This document shows positions 1-8,346 of a stretch of 64,000 nt of DNA, one piece after another. The DNA comes from Gammaproteobacteria bacterium LSUCC0057. Lineage in GTDB: Bacteria > Pseudomonadota > Gammaproteobacteria > Pseudomonadales > Porticoccaceae. The notes below the pieces were generated by a model. It had not been told where the DNA came from, ran no database searches, and saw only the letters and a list, made by a program, of their open reading frames with translations. The position numbers and the translations under genes were made by a program. The stretch's first letter is position 1. The number at the start of each line of letters is the position of its first letter. The stretch spans positions 960,697 through 1,024,696 of the forward strand of contig SPIA01000001.1 in the NCBI GenBank assembly GCA_004535795.1, read 5' to 3'.

Positions 1-120
1 CGCGCCGTCGCCCACGACGTGCTGCGCCACCGCTTAATCCGCAGTTTTGAGGCCGAGGCCAATGGCATAAGCGTCAATCAGGTTATCGACCAATTGCTGC
101 GCCAAGTGCCCTCAGCGTAG
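1..120 (+). CDS. MoxR-family AAA+ ATPase, C-terminal end only (partial)
   Basis: The first 39 codons read in frame from the window edge to a TAG stop and give the helical lid end of a MoxR ATPase: a VLRHRLIRSFEAEA stretch followed by a short helix. MoxR proteins are ATP-driven chaperone-like remodelers that work with DUF58 and von Willebrand A proteins. The next gene is a DUF58 protein starting directly after this stop, which is the usual moxR-DUF58-vWA order. The nucleotide-binding part lies outside the window, so Walker motifs cannot be checked. Confidence 0.8.
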   Translation, partial: RAVAHDVLRHRLIRSFEAEANGISVNQVIDQLLRQVPSA

Positions 121-1086
121 GTGCCCGGCGTGGCTCGCTACAACGCGGCAACCGCTGTTAACTCGGCCACCTATGCCGAGATAGCAACACTCATTCAGCT
201 GCGTCACGCTGCGGCTCAGTTGCGCCACTTCCCTAAAATTAACGCCAAGGCGCAGTTGGCCGGTGGCCAGCGCTCGCGTTTTCGTGGCCGCGGCATGGAC
301 TTTGATGAAGTGCGACTCTATCAGCCTGGCGACGACATCCGCGCCATCGACTGGCGGGTAACTGCGCGCACGCAGGTGCCGCACACCAAACTCTACCGCG
401 AGGAGAAAGAGCGGCCTATCGTCATCGTCACCGACCTGCGCCCAACCATGTTATTTGGCAGCTGTGCGCTCAAGTCGGTACTCGCCTGCGAAGCCGCGGC
501 GCTGCTGTGCTGGGCCGGTCTGGCTGCCAATGACCAGGTCGGCGGTATTGTCGCCGGCGCTGAGCAACAGTGGGAGGTACGCCCGCGCCGCTCCGCCCAC
601 AGTGCGCTCAACTACCTGCACCGACTCAGCGAGGCCAGTGCAGCACTGAGTCAAGGGACCGAGCCCAGCGGGCAGCCAGCGCTCACTCTGGAGGCACTGC
701 TGGCCGAGACCAAAAAGATCGTTAAACCCGGCAGTAGCTTGTTTATCCTCAGCGATTTCACCGATATTGACCAAGACTGTCAAAAGCACCTTGCTGAGCT
801 CTGCCGCCACGCCGATTTAACCTTGCTGGCAGTCTCGGATCCCCTCGAACACACTCTTCCCGAGCGCGGCCGCTTTACCGTTGCCGACCAGCAACAGAGC
901 ATTAACTTTAACGCCGCAGATGCGCAGCTGCGCCAGCGCTTCCGCGAGGCGCGCAGCCAGCAACAGGCGCTGCTCGACAATGTGGTGGAGCGCCACCGCG
1001 CTGCACTGCTGCAACTCTCAACCGCTGAGCCAGCGTTGTCGCCGCTGGGCAGAGCTTATGGCCGCGCAGCGAGGAGCCGTCGATGA
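121..1086 (+). CDS. DUF58 domain-containing protein (MoxR-associated)
   Basis: A 321-residue protein carrying the DUF58 signature around residues 60-100, including RGRGMDFDEVRLYQPGDDIR and IDWRVTAR. It is followed by a vWA-like Rossmann part that keeps short IVIVTDLR and FILSDFTD strands. DUF58 proteins are encoded beside MoxR ATPases and are thought to be adaptor or substrate proteins of that complex; the biochemical role is unknown. The GTG at 121 directly follows the moxR stop; an in-frame GTG at 130 is an alternative. The stop overlaps the next start as ATGA, so the genes are translationally coupled. No signal peptide or membrane segment is seen. Confidence 0.85.
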   Translation: MPGVARYNAATAVNSATYAEIATLIQLRHAAAQLRHFPKINAKAQLAGGQRSRFRGRGMDFDEVRLYQPGDDIRAIDWRVTARTQVPHTKLYREEKERPIVIVTDLRPTMLFGSCALKSVLACEAAALLCWAGLAANDQVGGIVAGAEQQWEVRPRRSAHSALNYLHRLSEASAALSQGTEPSGQPALTLEALLAETKKIVKPGSSLFILSDFTDIDQDCQKHLAELCRHADLTLLAVSDPLEHTLPERGRFTVADQQQSINFNAADAQLRQRFREARSQQQALLDNVVERHRAALLQLSTAEPALSPLGRAYGRAARSRR

Positions 1087-1613
1087 ACGCCGAAGATCCT
1101 CTCGCAGCGCTGCGCGATATCACTCTACCCGAGGCGGTATCGTGGTGGCCACCGGCGCCCGGCTGGTGGCTACTGCTAGCGCTGCTGCTGGCTTTGGCCG
1201 GCCTGTTGTTGCATGCCGCCTGGCGCCGCTACCAACGCAACCGCTACCGCCGCGCCGCCGTAGCGCTGCTGCGCACCGCCAGCCAGCACTACCAACAGAG
1301 CCGCGATGCGGCCGCCGCGATTACCACTGCGCTGGATATTTTGCGCCGAGTGGCCCGCTATCACCGTCATTTCGCAGAAGCTGTGGCACTCTCTGGCAGT
1401 GAGTTAATCGCCTCGCTCAATCGCCACGCACGATCGGGCATGGCGCTGTTGCCCGAGCAGCCAGCGCTATTGGAGCAGGTGCTGTACGCCGCGGGCCACC
1501 AGCAATCCGAGCAACTGCACCACTACTGCGAACAGCTACTGAGCGGCGCCGAGGCATTGGTGCAAGCACTGCCGGCCCCAGATACTGCAGGCTCAGGAGT
1601 TGGGGATGTTTGA
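1083..1613 (+). CDS. DUF4381 domain-containing membrane protein
   Basis: A 176-residue protein with one transmembrane segment near residues 23-45 (WWLLLALLLALAGLLLHAAW). An arginine-rich cytoplasmic stretch and a helical C-terminal domain follow. This matches DUF4381, a small membrane protein found between DUF58 and vWA genes in gammaproteobacterial moxR/bat clusters. Its function is unknown; position suggests it anchors or assembles the complex. It overlaps the preceding gene by 4 bp (ATGA) and the following one by 8 bp, so the cluster is one operon. Confidence 0.75.
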   Translation: MNAEDPLAALRDITLPEAVSWWPPAPGWWLLLALLLALAGLLLHAAWRRYQRNRYRRAAVALLRTASQHYQQSRDAAAAITTALDILRRVARYHRHFAEAVALSGSELIASLNRHARSGMALLPEQPALLEQVLYAAGHQQSEQLHHYCEQLLSGAEALVQALPAPDTAGSGVGDV

Positions 1614-2598
1614 ACTGCACTGGCCGCTGTTACTGCTGGCGCTGCCGCTGCCACTATTGCTGCGCCGTCTGCTGCCACCGCAACCGGCGCCGCGCCGCGC
1701 GGCACTGCTGGCACCCACACTGGTGCGCCAGCTCGGTCAGCAGAGTAGCGCGACCTCGGCTCGCGCCAACCTCACCGCCGGCGCCCTGCTGTGGCTCTGC
1801 TGGCTGCTAGTGGTGGTCGCAGCGGCCCAGCCGCGCTGGCTCGGCGAGCCGACCAGTCTGCCCACAGAGGGGCGCGACCTGCTGCTGGCGGTGGATATCT
1901 CCGGCAGTATGGAACAGGAGGATATGCGTTTTAATGGCCGTCAAGTCAATCGCTTGCTGGCAGTCAAGGCGGTGGTTGGCGACTTCGTCGCAGAGCGCCG
2001 CGGCGACCGTCTCGGGCTGGTGCTGTTTGGCGAGCGCGCCTACCTGCAGTCGCCATTAACCTTTGACCGCGCTACCTTGCAGCAGCTACTCGAAGAGGCA
2101 CAAATTGGTTTTGCCGGCAACGGCACCGCTATTGGTGAGGCGATCGGCTTGGGGATTAAACGGCTGCGCGAGCGTCCAGCCAGCCAGCGGGTGATGATTC
2201 TGCTCACCGACGGCGCAAATACCTCGGGCGAGCTCGACCCTTTGCGTGCCGCTGAACTGGCCGCCCGTGCCGGGGTTAAAATCCACACCATTGGCATCGG
2301 CTCAGACAGTGCCGAACGCGAGAGCATCCTCGGCTTTATACGCCCGCGCAGTGGCTCAGACCTAGATGAGACCACCCTCACCGCCATCGCCGACACCACA
2401 GGTGGGCGCTATTTCCGAGCGCGCGATCTCGGCGAATTAGTGGCCGTCTACCGCGAGCTCAACCGCATCGAGGAGATCGAGCAACAGGGTGAACGCATTC
2501 GCCCACATATCTCACTCAGTTATCTACTACTGGCGCTCGCCGCACTGCTGCTGGGTGGGTTGCAGCTGCTGCGGCTGCGCGGAGCTGAGCATGGTTGA
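1606..2598 (+). CDS. von Willebrand factor A domain membrane protein, BatA-like
   Basis: About 330 residues: an N-terminal hydrophobic segment, a second one near residues 60-85, a vWA domain, and a C-terminal hydrophobic segment (YLLLALAALLLGGLQLL). The metal-ion-dependent adhesion site is intact, with DISGSM as the DxSxS motif and LLTDGAN for the later aspartate. BatA-type proteins sit in the inner membrane and expose the vWA domain to the periplasm. The ATG at 1606 is chosen because AGGAG lies 6 nt upstream; a TTG two codons earlier is less likely. It overlaps both neighbours by 8 bp. Confidence 0.85.
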   Translation: MFELHWPLLLLALPLPLLLRRLLPPQPAPRRAALLAPTLVRQLGQQSSATSARANLTAGALLWLCWLLVVVAAAQPRWLGEPTSLPTEGRDLLLAVDISGSMEQEDMRFNGRQVNRLLAVKAVVGDFVAERRGDRLGLVLFGERAYLQSPLTFDRATLQQLLEEAQIGFAGNGTAIGEAIGLGIKRLRERPASQRVMILLTDGANTSGELDPLRAAELAARAGVKIHTIGIGSDSAERESILGFIRPRSGSDLDETTLTAIADTTGGRYFRARDLGELVAVYRELNRIEEIEQQGERIRPHISLSYLLLALAALLLGGLQLLRLRGAEHG

Positions 2599-4531
2599 GT
2601 GGCTGAATGATTTTCATTTTTTGCGCCCGCACTGGCTCTGGGCGCTGCTAGCGGTGGCCGCACTGGCACTCTGGCAGCGCAGCCGTTGGCGCAGCGCCAA
2701 AGGCTGGGAGCAGTACATTGCCCCAGCCCTGCTACCGCTGTTGACCCGCAGCGATGGCCGCGCAAAGTCGCGACTACCCCTGCTGGCATTCATTACCGCC
2801 GGCCTAGTTATTGGTGCTGCCGGGCCCAGCTGGCAACGGCTGCCGCAACCGGTCGAGGTCAATCAATCGGCTCTGGTAGTCATTCTCGACCTCTCGCCGT
2901 CGCTCTATGCCAAAGATATCGCGCCGAGCCGGCTGGTGCGGGCGCGTTTCAAGCTGCTCGATCTGCTCAACCTACGCCAAGATGGCTTAACCGCGCTGGT
3001 GGTCTATGCCGGTGAGGCGCACGTGCTGTCACCACTGACCGAGGATACCAATACCATCGCCCATCTAGTGCCGGCATTGAGCCCCAGCCTGTTGGTAGAA
3101 ATTGGCAGCAATCTCGAAGATGCTGTTGAGCAAGCCGTGAATCTACTGCAGAACAGCAGCGAGGGGCGCGGCGATATTATTCTCATCAGCGACGGCGCCA
3201 CCGCCACCGCTGCGCGCGCTAGCAGCGATATTTTGGCGCAGCACTCAGCGCTACGACTCTCTATTTTAGGCGTCGGCACCCGCGCAGGGGCGCCGATTCC
3301 ACTGGCCAGCGGCGGCTTTTTAAAATCGGCCGATGGCGCCATTGTGCTGCCCAAGCTCGACAGTGCGCTGCTGGCTGATCTCGCCAACAGGCATCGCGGT
3401 ATCTACCGCGAACTTTCGCTCGATGACAGTGATATTCGCGCGTTGTTGGCGCACATAGAGAGTCGGCCCATCGCCGACAGCAAGGCGGTTGATCGCGACT
3501 TTGACCAGTGGCGAGATATGGCCCACTGGGTGGCGATTATTTTACTGCTCCCGTTGGCGCTGAGTTTTCGCCGTGGTGTGCTGCTGCTTGCCGTTGCCGT
3601 GCTGTTACCCAGCGGCTTCACCCCCACTGCCCACGCGGCGCAGCAGGGCGAGGCTGAGCCCGTCTCTGCCGGCGCCAAGCTGGCTCAAGGCTGGCAGGAC
3701 TTCTGGTGGCGCCGCGACCAACAGGCGGCGCACAAGCTAGCCAACGGCGACGCACAAAGGGCGGCCGAGCTGTTTGAACGCCGCGACTGGGCTGCGACTG
3801 CCGCCTACCGCCACGGTGATTACAGCGCTGCGGTCGAAAACTTTTTGGCCGACGAAAACGCTCAACAACAGCCCACGGCCCTCTACAATGCCGCCACGGC
3901 ACTGGCCCGCGGCGGCGATTTGGCCGCGGCACTAGCTACCTACAACCAGCTGTTGGCACTGCAGCCCGACCACCGTGACGGGCGCTACAACCGCGATATT
4001 GTCGAGCGGCTTCTCGAACAGCAACAGCAACAAGAACAACAGCAACAACAGTCAGCGTCCGACCAGCAGCAACCCCAAGGCGAACAACACGACCAAAACC
4101 AGCAGAGCCAGAGCCAAGATCAGGCCGGCGAAAACCAACAAAACCAACAGTCACCCAATCAGCAGAGCGCTGCTCAGCAACAGCAGCAGCAACCGCCCGA
4201 CCAAGCGCAAGCCGCCGACCAGGGTGATCAGCAAAACAACGCTGAACAGCAGCAGAACAGACCAAGCCAAGCCGACCAGCAGCAAGCCGACCAAGCGACT
4301 GCCGGCGAGTTGGCCGAACAGGGCGAGCAGAGTGAGCAGCAAGCCGGGCTCGACACCGCCAGCTCGGCTGAGCAGCAGGCGGCCGAGCGCGAGTTAGAGC
4401 AGTGGTTGCGCAAGATTGATGACGACCCCGCCGGTCTGTTGCGGGCCAAATTTCGTTACCAGTCGCAACAGCGTGCCCGCGAGCAAAAACTGCGACCACC
4501 GCCCAACAATGACGACCGCGAGCGCTGGTAG
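2591..4531 (+). CDS. vWA and TPR domain protein, BatB/BatC-like fusion with a glutamine-rich tail
   Basis: A 646-residue protein. An N-terminal membrane segment (LWALLAVAALALW) and a second hydrophobic stretch lead into a vWA domain whose MIDAS reads DLSPS, with LISDGA later. Two more hydrophobic segments lie near residues 310-345. A short TPR region follows (around residues 395-465). The tail, about residues 476-595, is dominated by Gln with Asn, Ser, Asp and Glu. The conserved C-terminal end includes LRKIDDDPAGLLRAKF, typical of BatB/BatC-type proteins. The chosen ATG at 2591 overlaps the preceding stop; the longer reading frame upstream encodes a Cys-rich stretch typical of a shadow frame. 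Confidence 0.85.
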   Translation: MVEWLNDFHFLRPHWLWALLAVAALALWQRSRWRSAKGWEQYIAPALLPLLTRSDGRAKSRLPLLAFITAGLVIGAAGPSWQRLPQPVEVNQSALVVILDLSPSLYAKDIAPSRLVRARFKLLDLLNLRQDGLTALVVYAGEAHVLSPLTEDTNTIAHLVPALSPSLLVEIGSNLEDAVEQAVNLLQNSSEGRGDIILISDGATATAARASSDILAQHSALRLSILGVGTRAGAPIPLASGGFLKSADGAIVLPKLDSALLADLANRHRGIYRELSLDDSDIRALLAHIESRPIADSKAVDRDFDQWRDMAHWVAIILLLPLALSFRRGVLLLAVAVLLPSGFTPTAHAAQQGEAEPVSAGAKLAQGWQDFWWRRDQQAAHKLANGDAQRAAELFERRDWAATAAYRHGDYSAAVENFLADENAQQQPTALYNAATALARGGDLAAALATYNQLLALQPDHRDGRYNRDIVERLLEQQQQQEQQQQQSASDQQQPQGEQHDQNQQSQSQDQAGENQQNQQSPNQQSAAQQQQQQPPDQAQAADQGDQQNNAEQQQNRPSQADQQQADQATAGELAEQGEQSEQQAGLDTASSAEQQAAERELEQWLRKIDDDPAGLLRAKFRYQSQQRAREQKLRPPPNNDDRERW

Positions 4532-4545
4532 CGAGGCCCGCAGAT

Positions 4546-6306
4546 ATGCATAGAGAGCTTAAAAAAATGGAGCTAAAACCGTTGTCACCGCGCCGTTATC
4601 ACTGGCTGGCATTGTTGTTGGCGCTGTTGTTGAGCCACCTAGCCAGTGCCGAACTGACGATCACCACCGACCGCCAGACCATTGCCGCCGACGAATCTCT
4701 GCAGATGGTGCTGCGCTACGACGGCCAAGTGCTCAGCGGCGAGCCCGAGCTGGGAGTGCTATTGCGCGACTGGGAGATTATCTCCAACAACCGCAACCAG
4801 CAGTACTCCTGGGTGAATGGCGAGTCGATCTCCTATACCGAATGGCAGCTGACGCTAATGCCGCGCACCACCGGCACACTGTTGATCCCCTCAGTCAGGT
4901 TCAAAAACGATATCAGCAATGCCCTAGAGATTGAGGTTGTAGCCAGCCGCGCCGCCAGCAGTGTCGCCCAAACTATTTTTGCCGAGAGCAGTGTCGATAT
5001 TGCTGAAGTCTATCCGCAGCAACAAATTATATTTACCGCACGGCTCTACAGCGCCTCGCGACTCAGCGACCTAGCGCTGACCGAGCTCAACATCGACAAC
5101 GCCATTATTGAACGCATCAACGAAAACCAGTACCAGAAGTCGATCGGTGGGCGCGCCTACAGCGTCGTCGAGGTGCAGTACGCGCTGTTCCCCAGCCAAG
5201 TGGGTGAGTTGGTCATTCCACCGCTGCGCTTTAGCGGCTACGAAGTGAGCGGGCGCAGCTCATTTTTTAACCGTGGCAACCGCATTATTCGCACCACAGA
5301 GAGTCAGACCGTCGTCGTCAAGCCACTGCCCAGCGGCCAACAACCGACCCGCTGGATACCCGCGCAGCAGCTGCAGCTAGAGCAGCAGTGGAGCCAGCCG
5401 CCAGAGCAACTCACACTGGGCGAACCGATCACCCGCACCATTATCCTGCGCGCACGCGGACTCACCGGCGCCCAACTGCCACCACTCCCCAGTGCCGACA
5501 ACAACGGCTACAAAAGCTACCCCGACCAACCCAAAATTACCGAGAGCATCGACCGCACCAGCGTAGTGGGCCAACGCATCGAGTCGGTAGCGATTGTGCC
5601 GCAGCAGAACGGCGAGCTACTGCTGCCGGCCATCACTGTAGAGTGGTGGGATACCGCGGCCGATCAAGCGCGGCAGACCACCCTACCCGCCACCCGCATC
5701 AACGTCATTGCCCCTGCACCAACGCGGCCAGCATTGCCGCCCACTGCCGAGCAGCGCCCGCCACAGACTCCATCCGCTCTGACACCAGCCGAGCGCAGCG
5801 TTACTGCAGAGGTGGTTGCTGAGCGCCCAGCAGATCGCTGGTTGCAGCTATCGCTGGTCGCCAATGCCTTGTTGTTGGCCCTGCTCTGCGCACTACTGAT
5901 CAGCCAGCGCCAGCGACGCCGCAGCACTGCCTCACAAAGCCACCACAGCGCAACCACAGACGACAGCGCCACCGAGCAACAGTTGTGGCGACAGATAGAG
6001 CAGCAGGCCGCAAACCAAGCACTAGCCCCGCTTTGCGAAACTATCGTCGCCTGGGCGCGACAGCTCAGTAACGAGCAGATCACCAGCCTTACCCAACTGG
6101 CAGAGCGGGTAGCCAGTAGCGACCCACAGCTAGAAGAGCAACTGCGCACGCTCGAGCAAGCGGCCTACAGTAACGGTGCCGACGTCGCACCTCTCGACAC
6201 TCGGCTGTTGCTCGGCGCACTGAAAAAAAACCGCCGCAAAGTGATGCAGCTAGTACATTTGCAGCCAAAAGAGATCGCACTGCCGCCACTTTATGAGTCG
6301 ACCTAG
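4546..6306 (+). CDS. BatD family protein (oxygen tolerance domain)
   Basis: A 586-residue protein with a cleavable signal peptide (LALLLALLLSHLASA, then ELTIT), a large beta-rich periplasmic region, and a C-terminal membrane helix near residue 435 (LVANALLLALLCALLISQ) followed by a cytoplasmic helical tail. This is the layout of BatD, the last member of the moxR-DUF58-vWA cluster. An alternative ATG lies at 4567 with a GAGAG 9 nt upstream; 4546 has GAGG 9 nt upstream, so both are possible. It follows the vWA-TPR gene by 14 bp and closes the operon; no T-tract terminator is visible right after it. Confidence 0.8.
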   Translation: MHRELKKMELKPLSPRRYHWLALLLALLLSHLASAELTITTDRQTIAADESLQMVLRYDGQVLSGEPELGVLLRDWEIISNNRNQQYSWVNGESISYTEWQLTLMPRTTGTLLIPSVRFKNDISNALEIEVVASRAASSVAQTIFAESSVDIAEVYPQQQIIFTARLYSASRLSDLALTELNIDNAIIERINENQYQKSIGGRAYSVVEVQYALFPSQVGELVIPPLRFSGYEVSGRSSFFNRGNRIIRTTESQTVVVKPLPSGQQPTRWIPAQQLQLEQQWSQPPEQLTLGEPITRTIILRARGLTGAQLPPLPSADNNGYKSYPDQPKITESIDRTSVVGQRIESVAIVPQQNGELLLPAITVEWWDTAADQARQTTLPATRINVIAPAPTRPALPPTAEQRPPQTPSALTPAERSVTAEVVAERPADRWLQLSLVANALLLALLCALLISQRQRRRSTASQSHHSATTDDSATEQQLWRQIEQQAANQALAPLCETIVAWARQLSNEQITSLTQLAERVASSDPQLEEQLRTLEQAAYSNGADVAPLDTRLLLGALKKNRRKVMQLVHLQPKEIALPPLYEST

Positions 6307-6340
6307 AAAGACTGATCTGCTGGTGCGCACAGTTTAGCGG

Positions 6341-6460
6341 CGCGGCATGCCAACTTCCTGTTGGCAATCGAACTCGCTGTCAGCGGTTCGGCTCACTCTG
6401 TTCGCCCAACAAAAAACCCCCACGCGGTGCGTGCGGGTTGTTTGTTTGGTGGAGCTAAGC
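6341..6460. repeat. Direct repeat, copy 1 (tRNA-Ala 3' tail plus terminator)
   Basis: A 120-bp stretch nearly identical to 6489-6609. It starts at CGCGGCATGCC and ends at GGAGCTAAGC, which is the 3' end of the tRNA-Ala gene read on the opposite strand. Only a few mismatches and one extra base in an A/C run separate the copies. Copy 1 has the tRNA tail but not the rest of the tRNA, so it is a truncated unit. Confidence 0.9.
6411..6439 (-). terminator. Duplicated terminator hairpin (copy 1)
   Basis: On the minus strand an 11-bp stem with a C-C mismatch and a 3-nt loop is followed by six U. It is the second terminator that a transcript reading through from tRNA-Ala would meet. Confidence 0.7.
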
Positions 6461-6488
6461 TCGGCCGCTTGTGCACATCCTTGTGCTG

Positions 6489-6609
6489 CGCGGCATGCCA
6501 ACTTCCTGTTGGCAATCGAACTCGCTGCCAGCGGTTCGGCTCACTTTGTTCGCCCAAACAAAAAACCCCCACGCGGTGCGTGAGGGTTGTTTGTTTGGTG
6601 GAGCTAAGC
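6489..6609. repeat. Direct repeat, copy 2 (overlaps the tRNA-Ala 3' end)
   Basis: Partner of the repeat at 6341-6460, offset 148-149 bp. It holds the terminator of tRNA-Ala and the last 14 nt of the tRNA gene including CCA. The repeated part therefore runs from the tRNA tail into its downstream flank, as expected after a tandem duplication and partial loss of a tRNA gene. Confidence 0.9.
6560..6588 (-). terminator. Rho-independent terminator of tRNA-Ala
   Basis: Read on the minus strand: an 11-bp stem with one mismatch, a 3-nt loop (ACC) and six U. It lies 8 nt beyond the CCA end of the tRNA-Ala gene. Confidence 0.8.
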
Positions 6610-6671
6610 GGGATCGAACCGCTGACCTCAACACTGCCAGTGTTGCGCTCTCCCAGCTGAGCTATAGCCCC
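6596..6671 (-). tRNA. tRNA-Ala (anticodon GGC)
   Basis: A 76-nt cloverleaf with encoded CCA. The acceptor stem GGGGCTA pairs with TAGCTCC and has the G3:U70 wobble pair that identifies alanine tRNAs. The anticodon stem is CAACA/TGTTG with loop CTGGCAG, so the anticodon is GGC (reads GCC and GCU). The T-loop has TTCGATC. It lies 40 bp downstream of gltX on the same strand. Confidence 0.97.
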
Positions 6672-6686
6672 AAAAAAGGAGTCGGC

Positions 6687-6715
6687 ATATTAGGGGCGGG
6701 CAGCGAAGCTGTCAA
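6687..6715 (-). promoter_or_regulatory. Sigma-70 promoter of tRNA-Ala
   Basis: TTGACA (6710-6715), a 17-bp spacer and TAATAT (6687-6692), followed by a GC-rich discriminator as seen at stringently controlled tRNA promoters. The -35 box contains the TGA stop codon of gltX. Confidence 0.8.
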
Positions 6716-8226
6716 GCCTGTGGGCTATCTTCTTGCACTTTTTCGCTGCCGAGGCCATCGAAGCGTTTTTGCAGTTTTTTCAGCTTTTTATTGCCGAGCC
6801 CGCCGAGCAGATCGATGGCGTGACGCAACCGTGCGCGGGTCATATCGGGGCCGAGCAACTGCATGGAATCCATCACTGAAATCGATGCGGTGGTACCGGC
6901 GATGGCGATAAACAGCGGCGCTAAAAACGCTTTAAGCTTTATCTCGAGATGGTTGGCGAGGGTCTTGAGGGTGTCAAAAATAGTATCGCGCTGCCACTCT
7001 TGCAGCTGCTCGAGTCGCCACAGTGAGAACTGCAGCACTTCAATCAAACTCTCTTCATCGAGACCGCTATGGATGAGCTGCTCAGCGGTAATCGGCAGTT
7101 TCCCGGAGAGCAAATAAGCGCCCAGTGGGGCAATATCGGAGAGCCGTTCCATCCGTGCGCGGGCGTGCGGTATGAAAGCCATTAAGTTGTCGCGATTGAG
7201 CGCCCAGTGGATCAGCTGATCGGCCAGTTGCTCGTCGCTGAGCTCTTCGCGTATCCACAAACCGTTGAGCCAGCTGAGCTTGTCGACGTCGAAGATCGGC
7301 CCGCCGAGCGAGATGCGGTTGATATCAAACGCGGCGATCATCTCTGCCAGCGTGAATTTTTCGCTCTCGTCGGGCATCGACCAACCCATACGGCCGAGGT
7401 AGTTGAGCAGCGCTTCGGGGAGAAAACCCATGCGCTGGTAATAGAGAATGCTAGTGGGATTTTTTCGTTTTGATAGCTTGCTTTTATCCGGGTTTCGCAG
7501 CAGCGGCAGGTGGCAAAATTGTGGTGGCTGCCAGCCGAAATACTGGTACAAGAGAATATGTTTGGGGGCTGAGTTGATCCACTCTTCACCGCGAATGACG
7601 TGGCTGATGGCCATTTCGTGGTCATCGACGACATTGGCAAGGTGGTAAGTGGGCAGACCGTCAGCTTTGAGCAGTACCTGCATATCGACCTGCGCCCAAT
7701 CGATGACTATCTCGCCGCGCAGCATATCCTCAAAGCGGCACTCGCCCTCACTGGGCACTTTCATGCGCACAACATGGCTGTCGCCGGCGGCAAGCTTGGC
7801 GGTGACCTCTGCGGAGCTGAGTTGCAGGCAGTGGCCGTCATAACCACTGCTGCGCTTCTCAGCCATCTGCTCGGCCCGCAGCGCATCGAGACGCTCGCTA
7901 GAGCAGAAACAGTGAAAGGCGTGGCCGTGTTCGACCAGCTCAGAGGCGCGCTGGCGGTACAACTCGCTGCGTTCACTCTGCCGGTACGGACCGCTGTCGC
8001 CACCGATGTCGGGGCCTTCGTCCCACTGCAGGCCGAGCCACTTCAGCGCAGTGAGAATTTGTTGCTCGGACTCTGCAGTTGAACGCTGCTGGTCGGTATC
8101 TTCGATACGCAGCAAAAACTGGCCGCCGTGCTGTTTGGCGAACACCATATTGAATAGCGCCACATAGGCAGTGCCGACGTGCGGGTCGCCGGTGGGTGAA
8201 GGGGCGATACGGGTTCTGACGGTCAT
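6712..8226 (-). CDS. gltX: Glutamyl-tRNA synthetase
   Basis: A 504-residue class I aminoacyl-tRNA synthetase that charges tRNA-Glu. The Rossmann fold begins at [17 protein letters not shown], where PHVG is the HIGH motif. The second signature KLSKR (KMSKS equivalent) lies near residue 250. A helical anticodon-binding domain fills the C-terminal third. The ATG at 8226 is chosen because the protein then begins directly with the catalytic fold; the six extra residues from an upstream TTG are not conserved. The gene is divergent from dusA, and its stop lies inside the -35 box of the next gene, tRNA-Ala. Confidence 0.97.
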   Translation of the reverse strand: MTVRTRIAPSPTGDPHVGTAYVALFNMVFAKQHGGQFLLRIEDTDQQRSTAESEQQILTALKWLGLQWDEGPDIGGDSGPYRQSERSELYRQRASELVEHGHAFHCFCSSERLDALRAEQMAEKRSSGYDGHCLQLSSAEVTAKLAAGDSHVVRMKVPSEGECRFEDMLRGEIVIDWAQVDMQVLLKADGLPTYHLANVVDDHEMAISHVIRGEEWINSAPKHILLYQYFGWQPPQFCHLPLLRNPDKSKLSKRKNPTSILYYQRMGFLPEALLNYLGRMGWSMPDESEKFTLAEMIAAFDINRISLGGPIFDVDKLSWLNGLWIREELSDEQLADQLIHWALNRDNLMAFIPHARARMERLSDIAPLGAYLLSGKLPITAEQLIHSGLDEESLIEVLQFSLWRLEQLQEWQRDTIFDTLKTLANHLEIKLKAFLAPLFIAIAGTTASISVMDSMQLLGPDMTRARLRHAIDLLGGLGNKKLKKLQKRFDGLGSEKVQEDSPQA

Positions 8227-8278
8227 AGCGGGCCTATAGATCAATGGTGGGCAATTAAATCGGTATCAGCGGGCGCCT

Positions 8279-8310
8279 ATTATACGCACTGGGTTTTAAC
8301 TCGCTATAAT
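8279..8310. promoter_or_regulatory. Divergent -10 elements between gltX and dusA
   Basis: TATAAT occurs on the minus strand at 8279-8284 (toward gltX) and on the plus strand at 8305-8310 (toward dusA). No good -35 box is seen at the standard spacing for either, so this is a weak prediction. Confidence 0.35.
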
Positions 8311-8346
8311 CGCAATCCTTTTCCTCGATAACAGACCGCTCATTCC

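Noticed and set aside
3936..4499. Long antisense frame opposite the Gln-rich tail
   Set aside because: Produced by CAG/CAA-rich DNA; no start signal or family resemblance.
6341..6609. CRISPR or insertion sequence reading of the tRNA-Ala repeats
   Set aside because: Only two long copies, no regular short repeats and spacers, no terminal inverted repeats and no transposase gene.
6347..6911. Short plus-strand frames across the tRNA-Ala repeat
   Set aside because: They read through the terminator repeats and tRNA antisense and owe their likeness to each other to the DNA duplication, not to protein conservation.
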